Part shown: positions 8,871 through 18,775 of the stretch, piece by piece
Layout of the letters: each line of letters begins with the position of its first letter
Position numbering within the stretch: the stretch's first letter is position 1
Source: Krasilnikovia cinnamomea
GTDB taxonomy: Bacteria > Actinomycetota > Actinomycetes > Mycobacteriales > Micromonosporaceae
DNA: 64,000 bases
Direction of reading: 5' to 3'
Assembly: GCF_004217545.1 (NCBI RefSeq)
Contig: NZ_SHKY01000001.1
Span: 2,232,001-2,296,000, forward strand
The notes under the pieces: model-generated
What the model was told of the DNA's origin: nothing
Databases searched by the model: none
The model's input: the letters and a program-made list of their open reading frames with translations, nothing else
Made by a program: the position numbers and the translations under genes

Positions 8871-9769
8871 TCAGGCCCGCGAAGTTCGAGATCCTCGATC
8901 GCCGCCTGCGCGTCGCCGACCCGGCGGCGCGCTGCGGCCGTGTCCCGCTCGGCGGAGCGTCGGGCCAGCGTGCGGCCGGAAACCTCAGCCTGGGCCGCAG
9001 CGCGCCGCCGGTCCAGCTCGGCCAGCTCCGCCTCGATCCGCTCCAGGGCATGAACTGCGTCACGTTCCGCGGCCGCCGCCCGTTCGAGTGCCGCGTGCGC
9101 CTGGCGTTCCGCCGCCTGCGCCGCCGTCAGCTCCCGCGTCAGGTCCCGCCGTCGCTGGGCGTCGGCCGCCGCGGCGGCGCCGTCCTCCACCTCGCCGTCT
9201 TCCGGAGCGCTGTCCTCCGCGCTGTCCTCGGGGGCTTCCGGCAGGTCGTCCGCGGTGATCAGCCGCAGGCGCGGGCGGGGAACCTCCCCGAAGCCCGCGT
9301 ACGTGGCGGCGCGCACCAGCCGCCCCGAGCGCACCTGCGCGGCGATCTCCGGCTCGGACAGGGCCGCGGTCAGCGTCGTCTCCACTTCGGCCAGCGGCAG
9401 TTTGGCGCCCGACAGCGCCGGGTCCTGGGCCAGCGCCAGGTCCCGGGCCACCGAAACCAGCGCCGACACCATCCGGCGGCGCTGGGTGGACAGCTCGCGG
9501 AGCTGGTCGCCGTGCAGGTCGCGCTGGGCGGAGCGCAGGGCGGCGGACAGCTCGACCAGCTCGTCGACCAGGTCGGGGCGGCGCAACGCCAGCAGGTTCA
9601 CCAGCCACGCGGCGACGGTCGGCTTGCGCAGCGCCGCGTACCGTTTCGCCGCCTCCCGGTCGCCCGCCTGGCGCGCCGCGGCGACCGCCGCCGTACGGGC
9701 CGCGACGAACCCGTCCGGCGGCGCCTCGTAGAGCCGCCGCACGATGTCGGCGGCGTGATCCCCGGGCAC
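8867..9769 (-). CDS. Coiled-coil protein of unknown function
   Basis: 300 residues. Residues 1-180 are helical with a motif-like AAWLVNLLALRRPDLVDELVEL near 50-70; 185-210 is acidic (EDSAEDSAPEDGEVEDG); 212-295 is a long Ala/Glu/Arg heptad-like coiled coil. No known catalytic motif. The start is GTG 9767-9769, two bases after the stop of the MBL hydrolase gene, and the 3' end overlaps the next gene by four bases. This packing marks a tight operon. It could be a scaffold for its neighbours; this is inference only. Confidence 0.6.
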   Translation of the reverse strand: MPGDHAADIVRRLYEAPPDGFVAARTAAVAAARQAGDREAAKRYAALRKPTVAAWLVNLLALRRPDLVDELVELSAALRSAQRDLHGDQLRELSTQRRRMVSALVSVARDLALAQDPALSGAKLPLAEVETTLTAALSEPEIAAQVRSGRLVRAATYAGFGEVPRPRLRLITADDLPEAPEDSAEDSAPEDGEVEDGAAAAADAQRRRDLTRELTAAQAAERQAHAALERAAAAERDAVHALERIEAELAELDRRRAAAQAEVSGRTLARRSAERDTAAARRRVGDAQAAIEDLELRGPE

Positions 9770-9771
9770 GG

Positions 9772-10407
9772 TCAGCCGACGGTCGTGCCGGGCGGAAGCT
9801 GGGCGTACTCGGTGCCGGACAGCCGTTCCAGGTGCCCGTTGCTGATCGTCGCGCCCAGCTCGGTGAGCAGCAGGTCGTGCAGCGCGTACGCCCGGCGGGG
9901 CTTGACCGCGCGGGCGAAGTCGATGGCCTCGCTGAGCTTCATCCACGGGGCGTTCAGCGGCACGAACAGGGTCTCCACCGGCTCGTCCGGCACCGTGAAC
10001 GAGTCGCCCGGGTGGTACACCGTGTCCTGGCCGTCGGCGATGAGGTAGCCCAGGTTCGCGATCCGCGGGATGTCCGGATGGATGACCGCGTGCCTGCCGC
10101 CGTACGCGCGCACGGTGAAGCCGGCCGCGTCGAACTCCTGGCCCTCTGCCACGGCCGTGACCGCGTCGGCCAGACCGGACAGCAGCGGCAGCACGTCCGC
10201 GTGGGCGTACACCCGTAGGTCCGGTTTGGCGGCGACCGCCGCCGCGAGCGCGTCCACGTCGAGGTGGTCGAAGTGTTCGTGGGTGACCAGGACGGCGTCC
10301 GCCCCGGTCAACGCCGTCTTTTCGCTGAACTTGCCCGGGTCGACCACCAGCACCGTGTCGCCGCTGGTGATGCGCAGGCAGGAGTGGGTGAGCTTCGTGA
10401 CGCGCAC
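9772..10407 (-). CDS. Metallo-beta-lactamase-fold metal-dependent hydrolase (UlaG-like)
   Basis: 211 residues of the MBL fold. The zinc site HxHxDH is present as THEHFDHLD near residues 44-52; THSCLRI at the N-terminus, GRHAVIHPD and YHPGDSF supply the other expected ligands. The pattern resembles UlaG-like and RomA-like hydrolases, which cleave lactones, phosphodiesters or other esters; the substrate is unknown. Start is GTG 10407 with a strong GGAGGG five bases upstream. First gene of a four-gene minus-strand run (this gene, coiled-coil protein, SCO6745-family protein, GNAT), divergent from the DUF4349 lipoprotein gene with an inverted repeat between them. Confidence 0.82.
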   Translation of the reverse strand: MRVTKLTHSCLRITSGDTVLVVDPGKFSEKTALTGADAVLVTHEHFDHLDVDALAAAVAAKPDLRVYAHADVLPLLSGLADAVTAVAEGQEFDAAGFTVRAYGGRHAVIHPDIPRIANLGYLIADGQDTVYHPGDSFTVPDEPVETLFVPLNAPWMKLSEAIDFARAVKPRRAYALHDLLLTELGATISNGHLERLSGTEYAQLPPGTTVG

Positions 10408-10423
10408 GGGATCCCTCCGCAGC

Positions 10424-10445
10424 CGATTCGTTACTCGTCGAATCG
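10424..10445. promoter_or_regulatory. Inverted repeat CGATTCG-n8-CGAATCG, candidate operator
   Basis: A perfect 7-bp inverted repeat (10424-10430 and 10439-10445) with an 8-base spacer. It is 17 bases upstream of the MBL hydrolase start and 70 bases upstream of the DUF4349 lipoprotein start, in the shared divergent promoter region. The size and spacing suit a dimeric repressor, but no regulator gene is next to it. Confidence 0.4.
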
Positions 10446-10514
10446 CAGTCTGCCGGAACCGGACCACGCCCGCCGCACGTCCGAGGGTGCAGACCTTGCG
10501 GGGATGGAGGAACC

Positions 10515-11552
10515 ATGGGAATGCGACACCTACATAACGCCCGGCTGCTGGGCGCCACGGCCCTGATCGCGACGCTGGCGCTGGCCGGATGCAGCGGTGG
10601 CTCGTCGGACAAGTCCGTCTCGACCACGGGCGCGCCCGGGCCCGCGGCGGCCGGGCCTGCTGGCGCACCGGCCGAGCGCCAGGCCGAGGGGGGCGTGACC
10701 CAGGCCCAGGACCAAGCCCAAGCCCTAGCCCAGGCCCAGGCCCAGGGCAAGGGGCAGCCGGGCGCCCAGGCACCCAACCTCGCGGTCGACCAGCGGTCGA
10801 TCATCTACACCGGCTCGATCACCGTACGGGTGAAGAACGTGAACGCCTCGGCCGCGCAGGTGGCCGGGTTCGCTACCGGTTCGGGCGGCTTCGTCGGCGG
10901 TGACAACCGCAGCAGCGGTGCCGACGGCAGCGGCGGGGACCACGGCACGCTGACCCTGCGGGTGCCCTCGGGGAAGTTCGGCACCGTGATCGACCAGATC
11001 GCCGGGCTGGGCAAGGAGCAGCAGCGCACCACGAACACCGAGGACGTGACCGAGGCGGTCGTCGACCTCGACGCGCGGATCGCCACGCAGCAGGCCAGAG
11101 TGGACAGTGGGCGCCGCCTGCTGGCCCAGGCCAAGACGCTGAACGAACTGGTCATGCTGGAGAACGAGGTCAGCACCCGGCAGGCGGACCTGGCGTCGCT
11201 GCAGGCCAAGAAGCGCCGCCTAGCCGACCTCACGGCACTGTCCACCATCACCGTGGATCTGCTCGGCCCGGAGGCCGCCGTCGAGGATGAGCCGGATGGT
11301 CCGCCCGGATTCCTCGCGGGCCTCAAGGGTGGCTGGAACGCGCTGGTGGCATCGCTTTCCGTGCTGCTCACCGTGCTGGGTGCGCTGCTGCCGTGGCTGC
11401 TGGCCCTGGGCATCCCCGCCTACGGACTCTTCTGGCTGATCCGCCGCTACGCCCGTGGGAAGGCCGGGGCGGCAGCGCCGCCCGCCGCGCCGCCCGCCGC
11501 GCCGCCCGCAGCGCCGCCCGCAGCGCCGCAGCCGACGGACAGTCCACAGTAG
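10515..11552 (+). CDS. DUF4349 membrane-anchored lipoprotein
   Basis: 345 residues. A lipoprotein signal peptide with lipobox LALAGC near residue 20 directs export and lipidation. A Gln/Ala-rich spacer (about 57-78) is encoded by CAGGCC-type hexamer repeats (10701-10752). The DUF4349 domain follows (RSIIYTGSITVRV to ALSTITVDLLG, about 95-255), with a central amphipathic coiled coil (ARIATQQARVDSGRRLLAQAKTL). A C-terminal membrane segment (about 275-310) and a cytoplasmic tail of APPA repeats end the protein. The function of DUF4349 is not established; an envelope sensing or stress role is often supposed. GGAGG lies four bases before ATG 10515; ATG 10521 is also possible. Confidence 0.82.
   Translation: MGMRHLHNARLLGATALIATLALAGCSGGSSDKSVSTTGAPGPAAAGPAGAPAERQAEGGVTQAQDQAQALAQAQAQGKGQPGAQAPNLAVDQRSIIYTGSITVRVKNVNASAAQVAGFATGSGGFVGGDNRSSGADGSGGDHGTLTLRVPSGKFGTVIDQIAGLGKEQQRTTNTEDVTEAVVDLDARIATQQARVDSGRRLLAQAKTLNELVMLENEVSTRQADLASLQAKKRRLADLTALSTITVDLLGPEAAVEDEPDGPPGFLAGLKGGWNALVASLSVLLTVLGALLPWLLALGIPAYGLFWLIRRYARGKAGAAAPPAAPPAAPPAAPPAAPQPTDSPQ
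10701..10752 (+). repeat. CAGGCC hexanucleotide repeats coding a Gln-Ala stretch
   Basis: About eight imperfect copies of CAGGCC/CAAGCC in frame inside the DUF4349 lipoprotein gene. They encode a QA-rich linker between the lipid anchor and the folded domain and are a likely site of length variation. Confidence 0.7.
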
Positions 11553-11605
11553 GCCGCCCGGCGCCCGACGACTCCGTCCACGACCCCATCGGGCCGGGGC
11601 CGGGG

Positions 11606-12883
11606 TCAGAAGGCGCCGGTGGCCAGGGCGGCGAGGGCGGTGTGGGCCAGCACGCGTACGCCGTATCCGATGCACCGCTCGTCGACGTCGAAGTCGGCCT
11701 GGTGCAGGTCGTGGCGGACCTTGTCGCCCGGGATGCCGGTGCCGAGGCGGATCATCGCGCCCGGGACGTGTTCCAGGTAGAACGAGAAGTCCTCGCCGCC
11801 CATGCTCAGTTCGGCCTCGACGACGTGGTCGGCACCCAGGGCCGCCCCGGCCGCACCCGCGATGACGGCGGCGGCCATCCGGTCGTTGATGACCGGCGGC
11901 ACGCCGCGCTCGTACCGGATGTCGGCCTCGGCGCCGGTGGCGGCGACCACGTCGCGGATCAACTGGGTGATGAGCTCGGGCGCCTCGCGCCAGGCGTCGC
12001 GGTTGAGGATGCGGACCGTGCCGCGTACGTGGCCCTCGTCGGGGATGGCGTTGAACGCCTCCCCGGCGTGCACCGCCCCCCACACCATGGACACCCCGGC
12101 GCGGGGGTCGACCCGGCGGCCGAGCAGCGACGGCACGTCGACGATGACCCGGCCCAGCGCGTGCACCAGGTCGGCGGTCAGGTGCGGGCGGGCGGTGTGG
12201 CCGCCCGGCCCGGTCAGGGTGACGGTGACCGTGTCGGCCGCCGCGGTGAACGGGCCGGAGCGCACCCCCACCAGTCCGGCGGGTAGCTGCGGGTAGCAGT
12301 GCAGCGCGTAGATGGCCGCGACGTCCTTGAGCCCGCCCGCGGCGATCACCTCGGGCGCGCCCGAGGGGACCGACTCCTCGGCGGGCTGGAACAGCAGCCG
12401 GATCCGGCCGGGCAGTTCGCCCTGCTCCTCCAACTTGGCCAGCGCCAGCCCGAGGCCGAGCAGGACGGTGGTGTGCACATCGTGGCCGCAGGCATGCGCC
12501 ACGTTCGCGACCGTGGACCGGTACGGCACGTCCTTGACGTCGTGCAGCGGCAGCGCGTCCAGGTCGGCGCGGAAGGCGATGACCCGGTCGCCGCTGCCGA
12601 TGTCGCAGATGACCCCGTTGCCCTTGGGCAGCAGGCGCGGGGAGAGCCCGGCGACGGCCAGCTCGCGGGCCACCAGGGCGGCCGTCTCGAATTCGGCGTG
12701 CGACGGCTCGGGGTGGGCGTGGATGTGCCGGCGGATCGCCACCAGCTCCGCACCGCGGGCGGCCAGCCAGCGGTCGAGCTGCCCGGGAAGGGGGTCGGCG
12801 CCCGGCGGCGGGGACGGCCAGGCGGGCGACATCGGCTCCGTGGGCGTCGTGGTGCCCCCGGGCACCGTGAGCGCACTCGTCAT
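11606..12883 (-). CDS. M20-family amidohydrolase (peptidase M20D-like)
   Basis: 425 residues, with a Pro-rich first 30. Zinc-dependent amidohydrolase of the M20D type (IAA-amino acid hydrolase, hippurate hydrolase, N-acyl-amino acid amidohydrolase). Visible features: IRRHIHAHPEPSHAE (about 50-64), the metal-binding ACGHDVHT near 130 with the catalytic Asp, LFQPAEESVPSGA near 165, a lid domain with VTLTGPGGHTARPH near 225, and SMGGEDFSFY near 380 providing a further ligand. Cytoplasmic; it probably removes acyl groups from amino acids or small peptides, but the substrate cannot be read from sequence. Start ATG 12883. Confidence 0.87.
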   Translation of the reverse strand: MTSALTVPGGTTTPTEPMSPAWPSPPPGADPLPGQLDRWLAARGAELVAIRRHIHAHPEPSHAEFETAALVARELAVAGLSPRLLPKGNGVICDIGSGDRVIAFRADLDALPLHDVKDVPYRSTVANVAHACGHDVHTTVLLGLGLALAKLEEQGELPGRIRLLFQPAEESVPSGAPEVIAAGGLKDVAAIYALHCYPQLPAGLVGVRSGPFTAAADTVTVTLTGPGGHTARPHLTADLVHALGRVIVDVPSLLGRRVDPRAGVSMVWGAVHAGEAFNAIPDEGHVRGTVRILNRDAWREAPELITQLIRDVVAATGAEADIRYERGVPPVINDRMAAAVIAGAAGAALGADHVVEAELSMGGEDFSFYLEHVPGAMIRLGTGIPGDKVRHDLHQADFDVDERCIGYGVRVLAHTALAALATGAF

Positions 12884-13162
12884 GTCGGATTCTCTATCGC
12901 TCTCGAGGTTTGGTCGGGTTTCCGCAACGTGCGACAGCCTAGACCGATTGTGGTGACGCTGTGCAACGTCATTCCCGTGGTGACCGGAACGCGTACCGTC
13001 ACGAAAGCCCTGATAAGAGCGGTGTCTATCAACGCAGCCATCGACCCACCACCTCCTACAACGGGTAACGTCTCGCGGAGGTGACGCGGTTCAAATCTCG
13101 ACCCAGCGTGACCCGATCATGTTTCCGGTTGGCACACCAGGAGTCCGATTCGGCGCTCGGCG
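12884..13162. other. Intergenic region, 279 bases, nothing recognised
   Basis: Between the start of the M20 amidohydrolase gene and the stop of the acyl-CoA mutase gene, both on the minus strand. It should hold the amidohydrolase promoter and the mutase terminator, but I find no strong hairpin or consensus -35/-10 pair. Confidence 0.4.
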
Positions 13163-14734
<1,572 letters not shown>

Positions 14735-14939
14735 AACCGGGATCCTAAGACTTCGTTCAGGGGACGGGGGCGTGGTCTCGGCCCACCTGTGGACAAACCC
14801 ACGGACGGACGGCGCTCAGGTCGCTACCAGGAGTCAAGTTCCTCGGAACACGGGCCCAGCGACTTTCACAAAGGGGGTGGGAACCGGCAAGATAGCGTCG
14901 TTGGTCCCCGGCCCCTACATCCCCTCGGTGGCAATCTCA

Positions 14940-17018
14940 GTGACTCAGATTCCGACGTGGAGCGGTGGTGACACCACTCCGACCAGCGGACGCGCGGCGC
15001 CGGGCACGCTCATCGGCGGGCGCTACACCCTGCGCGCCGCGGTCGGTCACGGCGGCATGGGTACGGTCTGGCGCGCCGCCGACACGCTGTTGCGCCGCGA
15101 CGTGGCCATCAAGGAGGTCGTCCTCCCGCCGGGCCTGGCTCCGAGCGATCGGGACTCGATGTTCGAGCGGACCATGCGCGAGGCCCGCGCCGCCGCCGCG
15201 CTGCAGCACCCGGCGGTCGTCCAGGTGTACGACGTCGTGCACGAGAACGACCGCCCGTGGATCGTCATGGAGCTGCTGGACGCCCGCAGCCTGGCGGACA
15301 TGGTCATCGAGGACGGCCCCGTGGCGCCACGCGTGGTCGCCAAGATCGGCATCGCGCTGCTCGGGGCGCTGGAGGTGGCCCACGCGCACGGCGTGCTGCA
15401 CCGCGACGTGAAGCCCGCCAACGTGCTGATCTGCTCCGACGGACGCTGTGTGCTCACCGACTTCGGCGTCGCCCGGATGCCCACCGACGTGCAGCTCACC
15501 ACGCCCGGCATGGTGCTGGGCTCGCCGCACTTCATCTCGCCCGAGCGCGCCATGGGCCAGGACTTCGGCCCGCCCAGCGACCTGTTCTCGCTCGGCGTGA
15601 CGCTGTACACCGCGGTCGAGGGACGCCCGCCGTTCGACAAGGGCGACCCCATCGAGACCATGCACGCCGTGGTCGAGGACCCGCCCGCCCCGACCCAGCG
15701 CGCCGGTTCCCTCGCTCCGGTGCTGATGGGCCTGCTGGAGAAGGACCCGGCGCGGCGTTTCGACGTGCAGACCGCCCGGACGATGCTGCGCCAGCAGCTG
15801 GCGGGCCCCCTGGCCAGCAAGTCGCCGCCACATCTCATGACGGACCCGTACTCGGTGGTCCCGGCCCAGCGCCCGGACGCCGCCGCGACCCAGCCCGTGC
15901 CGCCCGCGAAGCCGAGCGGGCAGATCGGCGGCCGGGCCATGCTGGCCCCGGGTGAGTCGCTGACCGGGCACCTCGCCAAGCTGCGCCAGGGCGGCGGCCG
16001 GCGGCGCGCCCCCGAGACTCCCGCCGGGCCCGACGCCACGATCCCCATCTCCGGCCCACCCACCGGCGCGTTCCCCGCCCCGGCCGCCAACGGCGACCGG
16101 ACCAGCGTGCTACCGCCGAACGGCGACCGGACCAGCCTGCTACCGCCGAACGGCGACCGGACCAGCCTGCTACCGCCGAACGCCGGCCGGACCGGCCTTT
16201 TCCCGCCCGGCGGCGACAGCGAGCGGACCAGCATGCTGCCGCCCGGCGGCAGCGCCGCAGACCCGACCAGCCTCATCCCGCCGCGCCGCGCCTGGGACGG
16301 TGCCCGCGCGGCGCGCGAGCCGCTGCCCGGCGGCACGGTCGTGATGAGCCCGGGCGCCCGGCGCCGGGCCGCGCTGGCCACCGTGAGCCGGACCGTACGC
16401 TCGGGCACGGAGCGGGCCGTCACCACGGTGCGCGGCTGGCCCCGCAACATCCAGCTCGCCACGGCGGGCGGCGTCGCCGTCCTGCTCGTGCTGGCGGTGG
16501 TGCTGGTGTTCACGGGCGGCAAGGACCCGCAGCCCCGTACGCCACAGCAGGCGGCCGTGAAGCCCGCACCGGCGGCGTTCGAGACCCAGGATCACCGCGG
16601 CAAGGGCGTCACCGTGAAGGTCCCGAAGGCCTGGACCCGGAGCGCCTCCGGGGTCTGGGTGGACTACGTCGACCCGCAGGACGACACCCGCAAGGTCCGC
16701 ATCGTGGTCGAGAAGGGCGACGCGGAGCCCCGCCGGTTCGCCGAGAAGATCGCCGAGAACACGCTGCAGAAGTCCAAGAACTGCCCGGAACCGTACCGGC
16801 GGGTCAGTGTCTCGGACGTCGAGGTGGCCGGAGGGGCCGGCGCGCAGTTGGAGTACACCTGCGGCAGCGGCGCCGAGATGCGGCACGGCGTCTGGCGGGA
16901 GATCACCCGCGACGGGCGGATGTACTCCTTCTACCTGACCACGACCGACGCCCGGTTCGCGGAGAGCATGCCGATCTTCGAGGAGATGGCGAGGACGTTC
17001 GCGATCGCGAACGCGTGA
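14940..17018 (+). CDS. Membrane Ser/Thr protein kinase (Hanks type)
   Basis: 692 residues. The kinase domain (about 20-280) has the Gly loop VGHGGMGTVW, VAIKE Lys, catalytic HRDVKPANVL, DFGVARM and SPERAMG. A Pro/Gly-rich linker contains about four copies of PPNGDRTSLL (16090-16200), then comes one membrane segment (IQLATAGGVAVLLVLAVVLVF, about 505-525) and an extracellular domain of about 165 residues (ETQDHRGKGVTVKVPKAW onward) with two Cys that could form a disulfide. No PASTA repeats, so the ligand is unknown. Start taken at GTG 14940 (TQIPTWSGGDTTPTSG); in-frame GTGs at 14928 and 14877 are alternatives. Twenty bases separate it from the phosphosugar mutase gene. Confidence 0.88.
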   Translation: MTQIPTWSGGDTTPTSGRAAPGTLIGGRYTLRAAVGHGGMGTVWRAADTLLRRDVAIKEVVLPPGLAPSDRDSMFERTMREARAAAALQHPAVVQVYDVVHENDRPWIVMELLDARSLADMVIEDGPVAPRVVAKIGIALLGALEVAHAHGVLHRDVKPANVLICSDGRCVLTDFGVARMPTDVQLTTPGMVLGSPHFISPERAMGQDFGPPSDLFSLGVTLYTAVEGRPPFDKGDPIETMHAVVEDPPAPTQRAGSLAPVLMGLLEKDPARRFDVQTARTMLRQQLAGPLASKSPPHLMTDPYSVVPAQRPDAAATQPVPPAKPSGQIGGRAMLAPGESLTGHLAKLRQGGGRRRAPETPAGPDATIPISGPPTGAFPAPAANGDRTSVLPPNGDRTSLLPPNGDRTSLLPPNAGRTGLFPPGGDSERTSMLPPGGSAADPTSLIPPRRAWDGARAAREPLPGGTVVMSPGARRRAALATVSRTVRSGTERAVTTVRGWPRNIQLATAGGVAVLLVLAVVLVFTGGKDPQPRTPQQAAVKPAPAAFETQDHRGKGVTVKVPKAWTRSASGVWVDYVDPQDDTRKVRIVVEKGDAEPRRFAEKIAENTLQKSKNCPEPYRRVSVSDVEVAGGAGAQLEYTCGSGAEMRHGVWREITRDGRMYSFYLTTTDARFAESMPIFEEMARTFAIANA
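16090..16200 (+). repeat. 30-base tandem repeat coding PPNGDRTSLL in the kinase linker
   Basis: Three full copies (16111-16140, 16141-16170, and a diverged one at 16171-16200) plus a partial first copy. In frame; each adds a Ser/Thr-containing decapeptide to the cytoplasmic juxtamembrane linker, possible autophosphorylation sites. Confidence 0.75.
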
Positions 17019-17037
17019 GGCGTGCTATCCACTGAGC

Positions 17038-18681
17038 ATGGCTTCTGACGATCTCCGTGCCCGGGCCACCGCCTGGCTCGCCGACGACCCCGACCCCGCG
17101 ACCCGTGCCGAGCTGACCGCCCTGCTGGAGCGGCTGCCCGCCAGCGCGGACGAGCTGGCCGACCGGTTCGCCGGGCCGCTCACGTTCGGCACGGCCGGGC
17201 TGCGCGGCCAGCTGCGCGCCGGGCCGAACGGAATGAACCTCGCCGTCGTCACCCGCGCCGCCGCCGGGCTGGTCGGCTGGCTGGCCGCCCAGGGCGGCAC
17301 CGGCCCGCTGGTGATCGGGTACGACGCCCGGCACGGCTCGAAGGCGTTCGCGGAACAGACCGCCCGGGTGGCCACGGGCGCGGGCCGGGAGGCGCTGGTG
17401 CTGCCCCGCCCGCTGCCCACCCCGGTGCTGGCCTGGGCGGTACGCGAGTTCGGGGCGGTCGCCGGGGTGATGGTCACGGCCAGCCACAACCCGCCGCAGG
17501 ACAACGGCTACAAGGTGTATCTGGGTGCGGCGCTGGGCGGCCCGGCCGGTGCGGGAGCGCAGATCGTGCCCCCGGCCGACGCGGAGATCGAGGCCGCCAT
17601 CCAGGCCGTGGGGTCGCTCACCGAGGTGCCGCTGGGCGAGCCCGGCACCGTGCTGACCGAGGCGGTGGTGCAGGGGTACGTGGACAGCGCCGCCGCCGTG
17701 CTGGCCCCCGGCCCGCGCGAGCTGCGGGTGGCGTACACGCCGCTGCACGGGGTGGGCGGCGCCGTGCTGGCCGCCGCGTTCACCCGGGCCGGGTTCGCCG
17801 CCCCGGCCGTGGTCGCCGAGCAGGCGGAGCCGGACCCAGCGTTCCCCACCGTGGCGTTCCCCAACCCGGAGGAGCCCGGGGCGATGGACCTGCTGCTGGC
17901 GCTCGCCACCGACACCGGTGCGGACCTCGCGATCGCCAACGACCCGGACGCCGACCGGTGCGCCATCGCGCTGCCGGGCGCGGACGGCACCTGGCGCCCG
18001 CTGCGCGGCGACGAACTGGGCGCCCTGCTGGCCGACCACCTCCAACGCCAGGGCATCCCCGGGACGTACGCCACCACGATCGTGTCGTCGTCACTGCTGC
18101 GTGCGCTGTGCGCGGCGCGCGGCATGCCGTACGCGCAGAGCCTCACCGGGTTCAAGTGGATCGTCCGGGCCGCCGAGGACCTCGCGTACGGCTACGAGGA
18201 GGCGCTGGGCTACTGCGTGGCGCCGGGGCACGTCCGCGACAAGGACGGCATCACGGCGGCGCTGCGGGTGGCGGAGCTGGCCGCCGCGCTCAAGGCGCAG
18301 GGCCGGACCCTGGCCGACCGGCTGGACGAGCTGGCCGCCGAGTTCGGGGTGTACGCGACGGATCAGCTGTCGGTACGGGTCGACGACCTGGCCGAGATCG
18401 CCCGGGCGATGACCCAGGTCCGGGACAAGCCGCCGGTCACGCTGCTCGGCGCCGACCTGACCGAGGTCGAGGACCGGCTGCCCGCCGCGGACGTGCTCAC
18501 GTTCCGCACGGACGCGGCGCGGGTGGTGATCCGGCCCTCGGGGACCGAACCGAAGCTGAAGGCGTACCTGGAGGTGGTGGAGCCGGTCCGCGACGGCGAC
18601 GTGCCCGCGGCCCGGACCCGCGCGGCCGCCGCCCTGACCGCGCTGCGCGCCGAGATCGCGGCCGCCCTCGGCCTCGGCTAG
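17038..18681 (+). CDS. Alpha-D-phosphohexomutase superfamily enzyme, PGM2/phosphopentomutase-like
   Basis: 547 residues with the four-domain phosphohexomutase layout. TFGTAGLRGQ near residue 50 binds sugar phosphate; TASHNPPQDNGYKVY near 145 holds the catalytic phosphoserine; DPDADRCA near 300 is the Mg site; GYEEALGY near 385 selects the sugar; RPSGTEPKLKAY near 500 binds phosphate. The TFGTAGLRG start and the DNGYKVY ending of the Ser loop fit the PGM2 branch, which includes enzymes acting on ribose- and deoxyribose-1-phosphate as well as glucose-1-phosphate. With deoA and deoC in the same window a phosphopentomutase role is attractive (inference). ATG start; runs with the kinase gene upstream. 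Confidence 0.88.
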   Translation: MASDDLRARATAWLADDPDPATRAELTALLERLPASADELADRFAGPLTFGTAGLRGQLRAGPNGMNLAVVTRAAAGLVGWLAAQGGTGPLVIGYDARHGSKAFAEQTARVATGAGREALVLPRPLPTPVLAWAVREFGAVAGVMVTASHNPPQDNGYKVYLGAALGGPAGAGAQIVPPADAEIEAAIQAVGSLTEVPLGEPGTVLTEAVVQGYVDSAAAVLAPGPRELRVAYTPLHGVGGAVLAAAFTRAGFAAPAVVAEQAEPDPAFPTVAFPNPEEPGAMDLLLALATDTGADLAIANDPDADRCAIALPGADGTWRPLRGDELGALLADHLQRQGIPGTYATTIVSSSLLRALCAARGMPYAQSLTGFKWIVRAAEDLAYGYEEALGYCVAPGHVRDKDGITAALRVAELAAALKAQGRTLADRLDELAAEFGVYATDQLSVRVDDLAEIARAMTQVRDKPPVTLLGADLTEVEDRLPAADVLTFRTDAARVVIRPSGTEPKLKAYLEVVEPVRDGDVPAARTRAAAALTALRAEIAAALGLG

Positions 18682-18689
18682 CCGCGCCG

Positions 18690-18761
18690 CCCGGCCCGGC
18701 TGAGGCGCCCGGCCCGGCTGAGGCGCCCGGCCCGGCTGAGGTGCCCGGGCCGGCTGAGGCG
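18690..18761. repeat. Four tandem copies of an 18-base unit between convergent genes
   Basis: Unit CCCGGCCCGGCTGAGGCG at 18690, 18708, 18726 (one change) and 18744 (one change). It fills the gap between the stop of the mutase gene (18681, plus) and the GPP34 gene (stop 18776, minus). It is non-coding for both and may affect termination or mRNA ends. Confidence 0.8.
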
Positions 18762-18775
18762 CTGGACGGGCCGGG

